Part shown: in pieces, positions 9,103 to 18,241 of the stretch
Layout of the letters: every line of letters starts with the position of its first letter
Position numbering within the stretch: position 1 is the stretch's first letter
From: Methanobrevibacter sp.
GTDB lineage: Archaea; Methanobacteriota; Methanobacteria; Methanobacteriales; Methanobacteriaceae
Assembly (NCBI RefSeq): GCF_015062935.1
Contig: NZ_SUTM01000020.1
Location: 1 to 50,917 of the forward strand
Direction: 5' to 3'
DNA: 50,917 bases
Notes under the pieces: generated by a model
Seen by the model: the letters and a program-made list of their open reading frames with translations, nothing else
The model's database searches: none
Told to the model about the DNA's origin: nothing
Translations under genes and position numbers: made by a program

Positions 9103-9615
9103 TTATTCAGTTACATAATTAACTTTGAAGTTTTCTTCCATAAATTTCATAGTTTCTTCTTTAGAGATTCTATGTTTTTGAGGAACTTTCTTTTGTCTAA
9201 TTTTTCTTTTAGCAATTCTGTAACCTGGTTTTTCAAAAGTAACAGAAACGTTCATACCAAAGATACCGATATCTGGGTTATATCTCATACCTGGAATATC
9301 AATGTGTTCTCTGATACCGAAAGAAAGGTTTCCTTGTGCATCAAATTGAGTAGGTTTAATATTTCTACTAATACCTTCTAATACCATGTCAATAGCTTTA
9401 TCAGCTTTTTCTCCACGTAAAGTTAATTTACATGCGATTGGTTGTTTTTTCCTAATTCCCCATTCAGGGTTAGTTACTTTAGAAAAAGTTTTGACAGGAG
9501 TTTGGTCAAACATTTGTTCTAAAAGAGTGATAGCACGGGATAATTTTTCACCTGCTTCACCAACACCAATACTTACTGTAGCTTTTTCGACACGTACTTC
9601 GTTCATTGGGTTCAT
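9103..9615 (-). CDS. rpl5: Large-subunit ribosomal protein L5 (uL5)
   Basis: A 170-residue archaeal L5 (eukaryotic L11 type) that contacts 5S rRNA and the P-site tRNA. Typical segments are [17 protein letters not shown] near the start and the [22 protein letters not shown] region. The ATG overlaps the S4e TGA as ATGA, with GGAGG 7 nt upstream inside S4e, so translation is coupled. A second ATG lies three codons later. Confidence 0.96.
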   Translation of the reverse strand: MNPMNEVRVEKATVSIGVGEAGEKLSRAITLLEQMFDQTPVKTFSKVTNPEWGIRKKQPIACKLTLRGEKADKAIDMVLEGISRNIKPTQFDAQGNLSFGIREHIDIPGMRYNPDIGIFGMNVSVTFEKPGYRIAKRKIRQKKVPQKHRISKEETMKFMEENFKVNYVTE

Positions 9616-10340
9616 TTATTAACCTCCAATAAAGAGATTGCTGGAGCATCGCCACCAACAACAAACGCATAATCTTTTAAAGTTAAAAATTCATCTTTAG
9701 AACTATTTTCAATAATAATAGTATTTGGGTTAGAAGATTTATTTTCAATTATTTCAGTTACAGTACCTAATTCACCAGTGTGTTTACCACCAGTAACAAG
9801 AACAGTAGCTCCTTCTTCTAAAGCGTAAACTTCTTCAATTTCTTGTTCAGGTACTTTTAATGAAATTACATCTCCAACAGAGTATGCATCTTCATCAATA
9901 ATAACATTTTTACCATCATGAAGGTTTAATTGAGTTTTTCCACCTTTGATAGTAGATTTGTTAACAATTTTTGATAATTTAGCACTATTCTCATCAATTA
10001 AATCTAATTGTAATCTGCCTTTTCTATCTAAAAGAACTCTGTAAGATTCACCAGTTTTTGGAATTTCAATGATGTCCATGAAACCTACTGGGAATTTGTA
10101 ATCTTTAACAATTCTTCCATCAACTAAAATATTACCAGAGTTAATGATCCTTTTAGCTTCTCTAGAATTGTCTGCTAATTTTAAAACATCTCTGATAATT
10201 AATGTTAATGGAACAGAACTATTAATGGAATGAGAACCTGCGGAAGGTTTTACAGTCCAGGTATCTTCTTTAGGATGAATAGGCCAAGATTTTGGTGCTT
10301 TATATCTTTTAAGATGTTTTCTAGATCCCATTTTAGCCAT
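9612..10340 (-). CDS. rps4e: Small-subunit ribosomal protein S4e (eS4)
   Basis: A 242-residue S4e, an archaeal/eukaryotic protein unrelated to bacterial S4. The N-terminal signature [22 protein letters not shown] is followed by an S4-type RNA-binding segment (about residues 42-105) and a KOW motif near residue 175 ([13 protein letters not shown]). It lies 1 bp after L24 and overlaps L5 by 4 bp. Confidence 0.96.
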   Translation of the reverse strand: MAKMGSRKHLKRYKAPKSWPIHPKEDTWTVKPSAGSHSINSSVPLTLIIRDVLKLADNSREAKRIINSGNILVDGRIVKDYKFPVGFMDIIEIPKTGESYRVLLDRKGRLQLDLIDENSAKLSKIVNKSTIKGGKTQLNLHDGKNVIIDEDAYSVGDVISLKVPEQEIEEVYALEEGATVLVTGGKHTGELGTVTEIIENKSSNPNTIIIENSSKDEFLTLKDYAFVVGGDAPAISLLEVNK

Positions 10341-10341
10341 A

Positions 10342-10692
10342 TTAATTATCTCCTTTATTTTTTAATCTTTTATCATCACTTAAATCTGCATCAATAATTA
10401 CTAAGTTAGATGGATCTACAGGGAGAAATGTAGCAGTTCCGTCAGGTTTGGATAATGTAACTTCTTCAATAGTTACTTTGTAGGAACCGTAATCCACAGT
10501 AAGGACTTCACCTTCCTGTCCGGCGAAATCTCCACGGAGAACTCTAACTTTATCTCCTGTTCTTAAAGGTAAAGATCTTTTTCCGACTTTTTCCCTTAAA
10601 TCTTTACTTAAAGAAGCACTTAAATGTTTTCCACGTGCGTGAGCAGGAGCATTATAAAGAGCTTTTCTTTGTTTTCTTGGTTGTTTTGACAT
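10342..10692 (-). CDS. rpl24: Large-subunit ribosomal protein L24 (uL24)
   Basis: A 116-residue archaeal L24 (eukaryotic L26 type), an early 23S rRNA assembly protein. The N-terminal basic arm [20 protein letters not shown] and the KOW motif around residues 44-68 ([18 protein letters not shown]) are clear. It sits between L14 and S4e in conserved order. Confidence 0.96.
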   Translation of the reverse strand: MSKQPRKQRKALYNAPAHARGKHLSASLSKDLREKVGKRSLPLRTGDKVRVLRGDFAGQEGEVLTVDYGSYKVTIEEVTLSKPDGTATFLPVDPSNLVIIDADLSDDKRLKNKGDN

Positions 10693-10701
10693 TTTTTCAC
10701 C

Positions 10702-11100
10702 TTATACTAAAATACTTGCTGCACTACCAACACTAGGCCATCTGTCAGCTGCTTCTTTAGCAACAGGACCCCTAATTTCAGATCCTTTTAAAATTCCTTC
10801 AGGAGTAATAATAACAGCTGCATTATCTTCAAATTTAACACGAAGACCATCAGCACGCCTATATTCCTTTTTTTGTCTAATTACAACTGCATTTACAACT
10901 TCTCTTCTCATATCTGCAGTTCCTTTTTTAACAGAAGCAACAACTAAATCTCCAACACCAGCAACGTCGAGTCTTCTTCTTACACCTTTAAATCCTTTTA
11001 CGGAAATAATTTCGATTTCACGTGCACCGGTATTATCAACACATTGGAGGGTTGCTCCAATTGGTAATGCTTTAGATACACTTGAGGTTAATGGTTTCAT
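10702..11100 (-). CDS. rpl14: Large-subunit ribosomal protein L14 (uL14)
   Basis: A 132-residue L14 (eukaryotic L23 type), part of the subunit interface. The family core [20 protein letters not shown] and the C-terminal [21 protein letters not shown] are visible. It is separated from S17 by about 6 bp and lies upstream of L24. Confidence 0.97.
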   Translation of the reverse strand: MKPLTSSVSKALPIGATLQCVDNTGAREIEIISVKGFKGVRRRLDVAGVGDLVVASVKKGTADMRREVVNAVVIRQKKEYRRADGLRVKFEDNAAVIITPEGILKGSEIRGPVAKEAADRWPSVGSAASILV

Positions 11101-11106
11101 AATTAA

Positions 11107-11424
11107 TTACTCTCCTTTAACTTCTACTAAAACAAAATGTTTAGTTTTACTTAATGGTCTGCATTCTGCAACTTTTACAGAATCACCAACATTCACATCT
11201 AAACAATCTGGTTTGTGAACATTGATTTTAGATTTTCTTTTTTCGTATCTTTCATATTTTTTAATGAATTTATAATAACTACGTTCAACACTAATGGTCC
11301 TTTCTGCTTTGTTACTTACAACAACACCTTCAAGGACTTGACCTCTTACAGGTAAAGTACCGTGGAAAGGGCAGTTAGGATCATCACATGTAGTTTCTGG
11401 TTCTTGAACATTAAGCCCAACCAT
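11107..11424 (-). CDS. rps17: Small-subunit ribosomal protein S17 (uS17)
   Basis: A 105-residue archaeal S17 (eukaryotic S11 type) with an OB fold that binds 16S rRNA. The archaeal N-terminal extension with [10 protein letters not shown] precedes the conserved [22 protein letters not shown] and the C-terminal [19 protein letters not shown]. It follows Rnp1, an archaeal-specific gene order. Confidence 0.96.
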   Translation of the reverse strand: MVGLNVQEPETTCDDPNCPFHGTLPVRGQVLEGVVVSNKAERTISVERSYYKFIKKYERYEKRKSKINVHKPDCLDVNVGDSVKVAECRPLSKTKHFVLVEVKGE

Positions 11425-11435
11425 ATTATCACCAT

Positions 11436-11732
11436 TTAAATTTTTTTAAATCTTTTTTTAATTCTATCTTCAGGACGAATAGACAAGATATTACCATTAA
11501 TTTCTATTTTTTCCCCGTTAGGAAGTTCAAACAAGAAAATTGAACCCCTTTTTGGAATAATTTTTTCGCAATTATTCTCATCTTCTATTTTAATGATATT
11601 TTTTGTCTCATCAATGATAGTTCCGTTTAAATTAAGAGATTTATTCTTCAAACTTGTCGCATGAACTTTCAAACCAATGAACTCATGATGAACCAAGTTA
11701 TTTGAAGTAATCATAATCCCATCTCTTAACAT
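11436..11732 (-). CDS. rnp1: RNase P protein component 1 (Rpp29/Pop4 homologue)
   Basis: A protein subunit of archaeal RNase P, which matures tRNA 5' ends. The Sm-like core is recognisable from [19 protein letters not shown] through [20 protein letters not shown]. It is 98 residues from the ATG at 11732. An internal ATG at 11714 gives the 92-residue form beginning [14 protein letters not shown], more typical of the family and preceded by a partial GATGGG site, so the true start is uncertain. Its position between aIF1 and S17 is standard for euryarchaea. Confidence 0.92.
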   Translation of the reverse strand: MLRDGIMITSNNLVHHEFIGLKVHATSLKNKSLNLNGTIIDETKNIIKIEDENNCEKIIPKRGSIFLFELPNGEKIEINGNILSIRPEDRIKKRFKKI

Positions 11733-11797
11733 AACATTTACAATAAATCATGCAGAAAAATTACAAAATTTTATTGAAATTTTATCGAATAGATGAA

Positions 11798-12136
11798 TTA
11801 TCTCCTTTTTTTATTATTCTTTTTAGATTCACGAATTTCGATAGTATCTGATGAGAAACCTAATTCAGACAAAACTTCTTTAACTCTGACCTTATGGTCA
11901 CCTTGAAGTTCGATTTGTCCGTTTTTAGCAGTTCCTCCACATGCACATTTTGCTTTAAGAGTTTTTGTGAGTTCTTTAATATCGATATCGTGTTCATCTA
12001 TACCTTCGATAATAGTCATGAGTTTTCCGAATCTTCTTCTAACTGTAAAAACTTTTAGAGTTTGAACTTCACGTGCAATTTCTTCACAAACACAAAGTTC
12101 TTCAGGAAGCCCACATACATCACAGATTTTTGACAT
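11798..12136 (-). CDS. Translation initiation factor aIF1 (SUI1/eIF1 homologue)
   Basis: Controls start-codon fidelity on the small subunit. The SUI1 domain lies at about residues 28-105 (KVFTVRRRFGKLMTIIEGID... KCACGGTAKNGQIELQGDHK). An N-terminal zinc-knuckle-like stretch has cysteines at residues 5, 8, 15 and 17. A lysine/arginine-rich tail ends the protein. It directly abuts the L29 stop. A 65-bp AT-rich gap separates it from Rnp1. Confidence 0.95.
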   Translation of the reverse strand: MSKICDVCGLPEELCVCEEIAREVQTLKVFTVRRRFGKLMTIIEGIDEHDIDIKELTKTLKAKCACGGTAKNGQIELQGDHKVRVKEVLSELGFSSDTIEIRESKKNNKKRR

Positions 12137-12343
12137 TTAATTCTCCTTCTGTTTTTCATTCAATATTGTAAGAACACGAGCAATTGTTCTTTTTAATTCT
12201 CTAATTTTTCCAGGATTTTCAACAACCCCGGCAGCTGCACTTTTAGAAACATTTTTGGATAATTCAGTTCTGAGTTCAACTAATTTTTCTTGAATCTCAT
12301 CAACTTCCATGTCCCAAATTTCTTTACTTCTTAAAATCGCCAT
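12137..12343 (-). CDS. rpl29: Large-subunit ribosomal protein L29 (uL29)
   Basis: A 68-residue two-helix L29 located near the exit tunnel, where SRP and the translocon dock. The family features are RSKEIWDMEVDEIQEKLVELRTELSK and the basic GKIRELKRTIARVLTILNEKQ. It lies between S3 and aIF1 in conserved order. Confidence 0.95.
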   Translation of the reverse strand: MAILRSKEIWDMEVDEIQEKLVELRTELSKNVSKSAAAGVVENPGKIRELKRTIARVLTILNEKQKEN

Positions 12344-12379
12344 TGTTCCAACTCTTTTCAGATAATTAAATTTATGTAT

Positions 12380-13135
12380 CTAACTATCATCTTCTTCTAC
12401 TTCTTCAGTAGATTCTTCTTCAACAACTTCTTCTAATTCTTCGAGATCTTCAACTTCCTCAATGATTTCTTCTTCGATGATTTCTTCAGTTTCAACATCA
12501 ATTTCTTCTTCTATTACTTCACCATCTTCTTCGATGATTACTTTTGGAGGAAGGATTTCTACAGAATCAGGTAATACAGTTTCCGGAGGCATAATTCTAA
12601 CATAGATACCTAAAACACCAGGTTTTAATTCAGCAGTAGCGAATCCTTCTTCAACAAATCTGATTGAAGGTTCACCACATTTTTTAATGTATCCTTCTAC
12701 GAATTTTGCTACAGCAGATCTAGAACCTCTGATTTTACCAGAAATAGTTACTTCTACACCTTGAGCTCCTGCTCCCATAATTCTACGAATAGTGGAGTAA
12801 GCAACTCTTCTGAAGTGCATACCTCTTTGTAACATGTTAGAAATTTTGTAAGCCATGATTTTTGGGTTGAGTTCAGGAACTTCAACTTCTTTAACTTCAA
12901 TTTGAGGATTATCTAATCCGAATTCAGTTTTAAGAGTGTTGGTAATAGTCCTTACGTTTTTTCCACCTCTACCAATTACCATACCCGGTCTTTCTGCGTA
13001 AACAATAACCATGGTACCTAAAGGTGTAATTTGAACTTCCATACCACCGTATCCGGCTCTTTCAAGTTCTTTTTCTAAGTATTCATCAATTCTAGTTCTT
13101 CTAAGGCCTTCTGAAACGAAATCTTTTTCTATCAT
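12380..13135 (-). CDS. rps3: Small-subunit ribosomal protein S3 (uS3) with acidic tail
   Basis: A 251-residue S3 that lines the mRNA entry tunnel. A KH type II domain with the RNA-binding loop VIGRGGKNVRTI is near residues 53-64. The S3 C-domain follows (SGKIRGSRSAVAKFVEGYIK). The last 52 residues (200-251) are extremely acidic, with 26 Glu and 5 Asp by my count, so the protein is chemically bipartite. The start overlaps the L22 stop as TAATG. Confidence 0.96.
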   Translation of the reverse strand: MIEKDFVSEGLRRTRIDEYLEKELERAGYGGMEVQITPLGTMVIVYAERPGMVIGRGGKNVRTITNTLKTEFGLDNPQIEVKEVEVPELNPKIMAYKISNMLQRGMHFRRVAYSTIRRIMGAGAQGVEVTISGKIRGSRSAVAKFVEGYIKKCGEPSIRFVEEGFATAELKPGVLGIYVRIMPPETVLPDSVEILPPKVIIEEDGEVIEEEIDVETEEIIEEEIIEEVEDLEELEEVVEEESTEEVEEDDS

Positions 13136-13599
13136 TAGTTAGCCTCCTGTAATACAATTTGAATATGAGTAGTCGGAGTGTTGAATGGAGTCATTCTACC
13201 AAATGCTCTTGGTATGTATCCAGGTATAACAACACCTTTGTGACTTGAGATATGTTCAATGAATAATTTTTCAGTGTCTAAACCTTTGTACTCTGCGTTA
13301 GCTTCTGCATTTTCTAAAACTTTTAAGATTTGTTCAGCAGCTTTTACAGGGTATCTTCCACTAGGCCATCCTTCTTGACCTTTTCTGTGACCAACTTTTT
13401 TGTTGTGTCTTTTGAAAGGAACTGATTTTTTCATTCCGATAACATCTTCTAAGTAAGCTTTAGCTTTAACTACTTCCATTCCTCTTATTGCTCTGCAAAT
13501 TTCAACACTGTGTTTTGGAGAAATCTTAAGAGATTTTGCCATAGCACGTGCGGTTTTTGCTTCATCAACATCATTATTATAAGCATATTTGTTAGCCAT
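13135..13599 (-). CDS. rpl22: Large-subunit ribosomal protein L22 (uL22)
   Basis: A 154-residue archaeal L22 (eukaryotic L17 type) that lines the peptide exit tunnel. Typical segments are [20 protein letters not shown] and the tunnel hairpin region [21 protein letters not shown]. It is coupled to S3 by a one-base stop/start overlap and lies 12 bp after S19. Confidence 0.97.
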   Translation of the reverse strand: MANKYAYNNDVDEAKTARAMAKSLKISPKHSVEICRAIRGMEVVKAKAYLEDVIGMKKSVPFKRHNKKVGHRKGQEGWPSGRYPVKAAEQILKVLENAEANAEYKGLDTEKLFIEHISSHKGVVIPGYIPRAFGRMTPFNTPTTHIQIVLQEAN

Positions 13600-13611
13600 G
13601 TTCTAATCTCC

Positions 13612-14022
13612 TTATTTAAGTGGTACAAACATGGATGATCTAGTAGCACCCATACCTGGGTCTCCGTGTTGAACTCTTTTTCTGGTTGGTGCATATTCAC
13701 CGAAGTAATGACCAATCATTTCTGGTTCAATAGTGACTTCTACAAAATTTTGACCATCATAAATACCGAAAGTGGTTCCAACCATTTCTGGTATAACAAT
13801 CATGTCTCTACAATGGGTCCTAATTACAACAGGACGACCATCTTTAGTTCCTTCTTTATTTAATTTTCTCATTTTATCCAAAACAATTTGTTGTCTTGGT
13901 AAGAATCCTCTTTTTAAAGACCTTCTTTGTCTTGCAGGTAATAATTCCATTACTTCCTCTAAAGACATGTCTTGCAATTCTTCAAGAGTATAACCTTTAT
14001 ATTTAAATATTTTTCTTGCCAA
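13612..14022 (-). CDS. rps19: Small-subunit ribosomal protein S19 (uS19)
   Basis: A 136-residue archaeal S19 (eukaryotic S15 type), which sits in the head of the small subunit. The conserved [25 protein letters not shown] and [19 protein letters not shown] are present. The N-terminal extension ([22 protein letters not shown]) is typical of archaea. It lies between L2 and L22. Confidence 0.97.
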   Translation of the reverse strand: MARKIFKYKGYTLEELQDMSLEEVMELLPARQRRSLKRGFLPRQQIVLDKMRKLNKEGTKDGRPVVIRTHCRDMIVIPEMVGTTFGIYDGQNFVEVTIEPEMIGHYFGEYAPTRKRVQHGDPGMGATRSSMFVPLK

Positions 14023-14037
14023 TGAAACACCCTCTAT

Positions 14038-14763
14038 CTATCTTTTTAAACCTGTTCTCTTAGCTGCAATTGAACCAACTTTTCTTCCTGGTGGTGCATG
14101 TCTTGAAACAGTAGTTGGACGACCAGGATGTTGTCTGTTACCTCCCCCGTGAGGGTGATCTACAGCGTTCATAGCTACTCCTCTTACAGTCATGAATTTC
14201 TTACCTTTAGCTTTGTAAGCATGCCATTTTTTACCTGCTTTAAGGAATGGTTTATCTTTTCTTCCTCCACCAGCTACTACACCAATACTAGCACGGCAGT
14301 TAGGATTTAAGTATTTTAATTCCCCAGATGGTAATTCAACAACAGTTTGGTTAGCATCATGAGTAACAACATTAGCGTAAGTTCCGGAAGATCTTACAAA
14401 ACGACCTCCATCTCCAGGAGTGTTTTCAATATCATAGATTGGAGTACCTTCAGGAATTTCAGCAAGTGGTAATGTATTTCCAAATTTAATAGGAGCAGAG
14501 ATACCACATTCAATTTCATCATCAATTTGAATGCTTTCAGGTGCTAATATATATTTCTTTTCACCATTTTCGAATTTAACTTCTGCAATAGGAGCGGTTC
14601 TTGCTGGGTCGTGTACAATATCAATAACTTTACCTTTGATACTGCCTTCTTTTTCTAATGCATCGTAAGATCTGTATCTGATTTTATCTTTGAAACGATG
14701 AGAAGCAACACGGTGAGCAGGAGTTCCTCTACCTCTTCTTTGATGTATTAATCGTTTTCCCAT
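14038..14763 (-). CDS. rpl2: Large-subunit ribosomal protein L2 (uL2)
   Basis: A 241-residue L2 needed for subunit association and the peptidyl-transferase centre. The C-terminal signature AVDHPHGGGNRQHPG, with the conserved histidine close to the active centre, and SRHAPPGRKVGSIAAKRTG are intact. It lies between L23 and S19 with gaps of about 12-15 bp. Confidence 0.98.
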   Translation of the reverse strand: MGKRLIHQRRGRGTPAHRVASHRFKDKIRYRSYDALEKEGSIKGKVIDIVHDPARTAPIAEVKFENGEKKYILAPESIQIDDEIECGISAPIKFGNTLPLAEIPEGTPIYDIENTPGDGGRFVRSSGTYANVVTHDANQTVVELPSGELKYLNPNCRASIGVVAGGGRKDKPFLKAGKKWHAYKAKGKKFMTVRGVAMNAVDHPHGGGNRQHPGRPTTVSRHAPPGRKVGSIAAKRTGLKR

Positions 14764-14775
14764 TCAAATTCCTCC

Positions 14776-15036
14776 TTAGAATACTCCTATTCTGACAGCA
14801 AGTTCTTCTGCCATTTCTTCTTCAACGAGTTTGATGTATGCTACTTTAACCCCTTTGGTAGTGATATGAGTATTAACTTTTGCTACTTTTTCTTCGTATA
14901 ATTCTTCAAAAGCTTTTTTGATTTGGCTTTTGTTAGCTTTACGGTTTACAACAAAAGTAATTTCATTGTTCATATCGATTAAGTTCATGGTTTTTTCAGT
15001 AACATGAGGTTTAATAATAATTGAGTATGAATCCAT
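14776..15036 (-). CDS. rpl23: Large-subunit ribosomal protein L23 (uL23)
   Basis: An 86-residue L23, the main exit-tunnel docking site for SRP. Family residues include IIIKPHVTEKTMNLID and the VVNRKANKSQIKKAFEELYE block. I use the ATG at 15034-15036, which follows AGGTGA by 5 nt. The in-frame GTG at 15045 is part of that ribosome-binding site. It follows L4 closely. Confidence 0.96.
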   Translation of the reverse strand: MDSYSIIIKPHVTEKTMNLIDMNNEITFVVNRKANKSQIKKAFEELYEEKVAKVNTHITTKGVKVAYIKLVEEEMAEELAVRIGVF

Positions 15037-15057
15037 AATAATCACCTATTTTCCAAA

Positions 15058-15822
15058 TTATTGGAATAAACCTCCTAACTTTTCAACAGCTGATTTTGTG
15101 TAAACTGTGAGTCTTCCTGGGTGAGTTCCTGGTGCTAATAATTCAGCATTTAAGTTTTCAACAACCACTACATCTACACCAGCGTGGTTTCTTGCACCTA
15201 AGGAAATACCATTATCTTCACCGACAACAACGAGAGGTCCTTTTACTTTTTTGTATTTTCTTCCTCTTGTTTTTCCTCTACCAGCTCTGATTCTTTTACC
15301 TTCTTTTGCACGAATGATGTCATCGTAAACTCCTAAATTTTCGAAAATTTCACGAGTTTGTTTTGCAGTTTTTACTGCTTCGAATTCATCTTCAACAATA
15401 ATAGGAACTTGTTCTAAATCATCTACAATGTGACCTCTGTTTTCAACAATTTCTTTGTTGGTAGTTGCTGCTACAGCAGATCTGATTGCAAATCTTCTTT
15501 CTTTTACATTGATTTTTTCATGATGATTTTTTTCAGCTCTAGTAGGATGTGCTTGTCTACCGCCAATAGCCATTGGTACGAAAGCTGCTTTAGAACCATT
15601 TTTAATCCTTGGTACTCTTGCGGTACCTCTACCTGAACCCCATCCTTTAGCGGAAGTTCTTTTACCTGCCATTGGGTCATTACCCCATGGTTGTACTCTA
15701 GCAGATTGTGCAGAAAGTACAGCTCTTTTGATTAAATCTGGTCTGTATACTTCATCAAAAATAGCTGGAAGTTCAATTTCTTCTTTTACTTCCCCATTAA
15801 TAGAATAAACGTTAACTTTCAT
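15058..15822 (-). CDS. rpl4: Large-subunit ribosomal protein L4 (uL4)
   Basis: A 254-residue archaeal L4 with the long tunnel-lining loop (GNDPMAGKRTSAKGWGSGRG and following basic residues, about 45-80) and a C-terminal globular part ending LNAELLAPGTHPGRLTVYTKSAVEKL. It starts just after the L3 stop, with the ribosome-binding GGGGT inside the last codons of L3. Confidence 0.97.
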   Translation of the reverse strand: MKVNVYSINGEVKEEIELPAIFDEVYRPDLIKRAVLSAQSARVQPWGNDPMAGKRTSAKGWGSGRGTARVPRIKNGSKAAFVPMAIGGRQAHPTRAEKNHHEKINVKERRFAIRSAVAATTNKEIVENRGHIVDDLEQVPIIVEDEFEAVKTAKQTREIFENLGVYDDIIRAKEGKRIRAGRGKTRGRKYKKVKGPLVVVGEDNGISLGARNHAGVDVVVVENLNAELLAPGTHPGRLTVYTKSAVEKLGGLFQ

Positions 15823-15824
15823 GA

Positions 15825-16835
15825 TTATACCCCTTGTTTAGATTTTGTACTTATATAGTTAATTTGAGGTATATCCTCAGCTTTATTATTAGGTCTGATA
15901 GGTTGTCTTAAGATAACTAATCTTTTAGAAGGACCTGGGAGGGAACCTTTTACTAAAACATAGTCATTTTTAACGAGACCGTATTTTACAAATCCGCCAT
16001 CTGGGTTGATTTGATCAACTTCATCTGCTGATGCGATTTTTAAAATCCTTTTATTGAATTCAGTTCTTTTATGGTAACCCATTTGACCTGCTTGTGCAAC
16101 AGTCCACATAGTTCTTCTAGGTGTCCAAGGACCAATAGAACCAACGTGTCTTCCTTTACCTGCTCTCACAGCTTTACCATATTGAATTCTAATTCCCCAT
16201 CTTTTGACTACACCTTGGAATCCTTTTCCTTTTGTAGTTGCAATAGCATCAACAAATTCTCCTTCATTGAAGATTTCACTAGCTTTTACTTCGTTACCTA
16301 ATAATTCTAATGCAGTATTTAATTTTTCTTCAGGATTTGCACCTCCAATACCACATTCAAATATATCTGGTTTTTTCTTAGGTACACTAGTTACTTTTGG
16401 ATTTGTGTGTATTAATACCCTAATGTCTTCTGTGTTTTCTAATTCACCTTGTATTTTTGCAATAGCTTCAGATTTATTGTATTCTTTAGGAAGAGAAATT
16501 TTCCTTGAAAGTTCTTGATCTAAATTGTCTGCAAGTACTTCGGTGATTACTTTCAAACCACGAGAAGTTTTTTCATAAGCTCTAATTCCCATTACTACGA
16601 CCGGAGGTACTTCCAATACGGTTACTGGAGTGAAAACTTCCATACCTTGGGTTGGAGAGTTTTTATCAGTATCAGTGACTAAAGCGTGAGTCATACCGAC
16701 TTTATAACCTGCGAGGCCTAGTAATTTTGGTTCGTCCATTTGCGGCCAAGATTTTACTCTAGGGGTTTCTTTTGCTGCTCTTTTTCTTGGACTAAAAGCA
16801 ACTGACCCTTTTCTTGGCTGGTGGTGTCTAACCAT
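15825..16835 (-). CDS. rpl3: Large-subunit ribosomal protein L3 (uL3)
   Basis: First gene of the ribosomal cluster; 336 residues, the archaeal/eukaryotic long form. It has the N-terminal HHQPRKGSVAFSPRKRA extension, which reaches toward the peptidyl-transferase centre, and the core GKGRHVGSIGPWTPRRTMWTV region. A strong AGGAGGT site lies 8 nt before the ATG. A 341-bp leader region upstream has no gene and is described separately. Confidence 0.97.
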   Translation of the reverse strand: MVRHHQPRKGSVAFSPRKRAAKETPRVKSWPQMDEPKLLGLAGYKVGMTHALVTDTDKNSPTQGMEVFTPVTVLEVPPVVVMGIRAYEKTSRGLKVITEVLADNLDQELSRKISLPKEYNKSEAIAKIQGELENTEDIRVLIHTNPKVTSVPKKKPDIFECGIGGANPEEKLNTALELLGNEVKASEIFNEGEFVDAIATTKGKGFQGVVKRWGIRIQYGKAVRAGKGRHVGSIGPWTPRRTMWTVAQAGQMGYHKRTEFNKRILKIASADEVDQINPDGGFVKYGLVKNDYVLVKGSLPGPSKRLVILRQPIRPNNKAEDIPQINYISTKSKQGV

Positions 16836-17176
16836 TTATTTTAACCTCCTAATTAATATTTTTCCTTATTTTTAAATTATTTTAATTTTTTAAAGTTTAA
16901 TAGCTTAAATAAAGCTATTTTACAAGTTGATAAGAATCATACAATGTACAATCTCATCTAAATAATAAATAGCTGTAAAAACAATTACAACTAGATAAAT
17001 ATTAAATTTCAATATATTCCATTGAGTTTTTATTAATTGAAGCACAATAAAGAATATATCTAATGTATAAATCATTCTGCGCTAAGTAAATTTTTAGGAG
17101 AGCCCTAAAAACATTAATGTATAAAAAGTTGAGCAAGTTATCTATTAGCGTGATATGACTAATAAATCAAAGAGAA
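16836..17176 (-). promoter_or_regulatory. Leader and candidate tandem promoters of the ribosomal cluster
   Basis: No gene was found in this 341-bp stretch. Read on the minus strand it has two TATA-like boxes of the same sequence, TTTATACATTA, at about 17072-17082 and 17115-17125. Between them is a perfect 8-bp inverted repeat, TTTTTAGG/CCTAAAAA with a 5-nt loop (17091-17111). A second 8-bp inverted repeat, AATAGCTT/AAGCTATT (16899-16919), lies 64-84 bp before the L3 start. If the boxes are real, the leader is more than 200 nt long. The outer hairpin could alternatively be the terminator of the gene ending at 17177. Confidence 0.45.
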
Positions 17177-18004
17177 TTAAAATCTCATAAAGTTAAATAA
17201 AGAAAGTGTAGCGACAACTGCCTCTTCAGTCCTTACGGTTTCAGTTCCCTGATCTGGAATTGTATTTACCTTAAATAAATCCCAATTCGGATGAGAAACA
17301 TCTTCCTCGATTGAAGAATAAGGGCCACCAAATAAAATAGCAATACTTTTACATTCATCTACTTTATGTTTTAATTCATCAAAAATAGAATCAATATAAT
17401 CTCCATACCTTGTTGTTTCAACAACAAGATCCGGTTTAATTAATTTTAAGCTATTTTTAAGACTCTTATTAGAGGATATTACATTATACCCCCAGTAAAC
17501 GTCATCTGGTTTATCAGGTGTGACTATTACTTCTTTCTTAGCAATCTTAGTTATCTTAAAGTCAAAAATTCTTTTAACAGTAAGTTGCTCTTTACAGAAT
17601 GCAAGTTTATCCATACCTATATCAACATAAGTTCCTTTCTTATTTCTTTTAACAGTGAAACCTTGTCTATAATCGCCCACGTCTGGTTGATTATTAACAG
17701 GATGATGAGGAGTCCTTAACGGTGGAAGAATTCCAACATGCTTCAATTCTGGTCTTATAGGAAACGCTTTTTTCCTCAAGTATTGAGGAGTATTCATATA
17801 ATTCAGAATTTCAGCAATAAAATCTCCATCATGTGCTCCATCTTCATTTTTAACATGATCATCATTATAAATAACCACATTATCTGCTTGAAAAATAGCC
17901 AAAGCTCTTCCTAAAATTCCCACTTTATAAGTACGAATTTTAAGGTCTTTAGACTCAGAAAGAAATGAATTTGGAATAAATATAGATAGCTCATCTTTAT
18001 ACAT
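17177..18004 (-). CDS. SPOUT-family RNA methyltransferase (COG2106/SPOUT1 type)
   Basis: A 275-residue member of the archaeal/eukaryotic family of putative RNA uridine-N3 or related SPOUT methyltransferases (human SPOUT1/C9orf114 relatives), commonly found just upstream of L3 in archaea. Visible segments are SIFIPNSFL at the start, LRKKAFPIRPELKHVGILPPLRTPHHP, a beta-barrel insert at about 110-180, and the C-terminal knot region with AILFGGPYSSIEEDV and NTIPDQGTETVRTEEAV. The substrate in this organism is not known. A TATA box ends about 26 nt before the ATG, suggesting a leaderless transcript. Confidence 0.88.
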   Translation of the reverse strand: MYKDELSIFIPNSFLSESKDLKIRTYKVGILGRALAIFQADNVVIYNDDHVKNEDGAHDGDFIAEILNYMNTPQYLRKKAFPIRPELKHVGILPPLRTPHHPVNNQPDVGDYRQGFTVKRNKKGTYVDIGMDKLAFCKEQLTVKRIFDFKITKIAKKEVIVTPDKPDDVYWGYNVISSNKSLKNSLKLIKPDLVVETTRYGDYIDSIFDELKHKVDECKSIAILFGGPYSSIEEDVSHPNWDLFKVNTIPDQGTETVRTEEAVVATLSLFNFMRF

Positions 18005-18026
18005 TACCTTAAGTTATGTAAACTAA

Positions 18027-18036
18027 AGTATATAAA
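18027..18036 (-). promoter_or_regulatory. TATA box of the SPOUT methyltransferase gene
   Basis: TTTATATA on the minus strand (18029-18036) is centred about 27 nt upstream of the start codon at 18004. At the usual archaeal distance, transcription would start at or within a few bases of the ATG. Confidence 0.5.
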
Positions 18037-18241
18037 GATTACCCTACATTTATATAGCTATCACTAAATAGACTTACACATTTACAAAATATTATATCAA
18101 TTATAATATCCGTAGCTTCTTTTTATGCTACCAACTTTTTTATACTCAGAGAATATATTAATATAAAGTATGTAATAACCACTATATAAAGGTATTGTTT
18201 TTTGCAATGAAAAAATTAAAAAAAGCAGATTTAAATAAAAT

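Noticed and set aside
17110-17176. C/D-box small RNA between L3 leader and SPOUT gene (GTGATATGACT)
   Set aside because: The sequence only loosely resembles a C box, and no matching D, C' and D' boxes at the right spacing were found.
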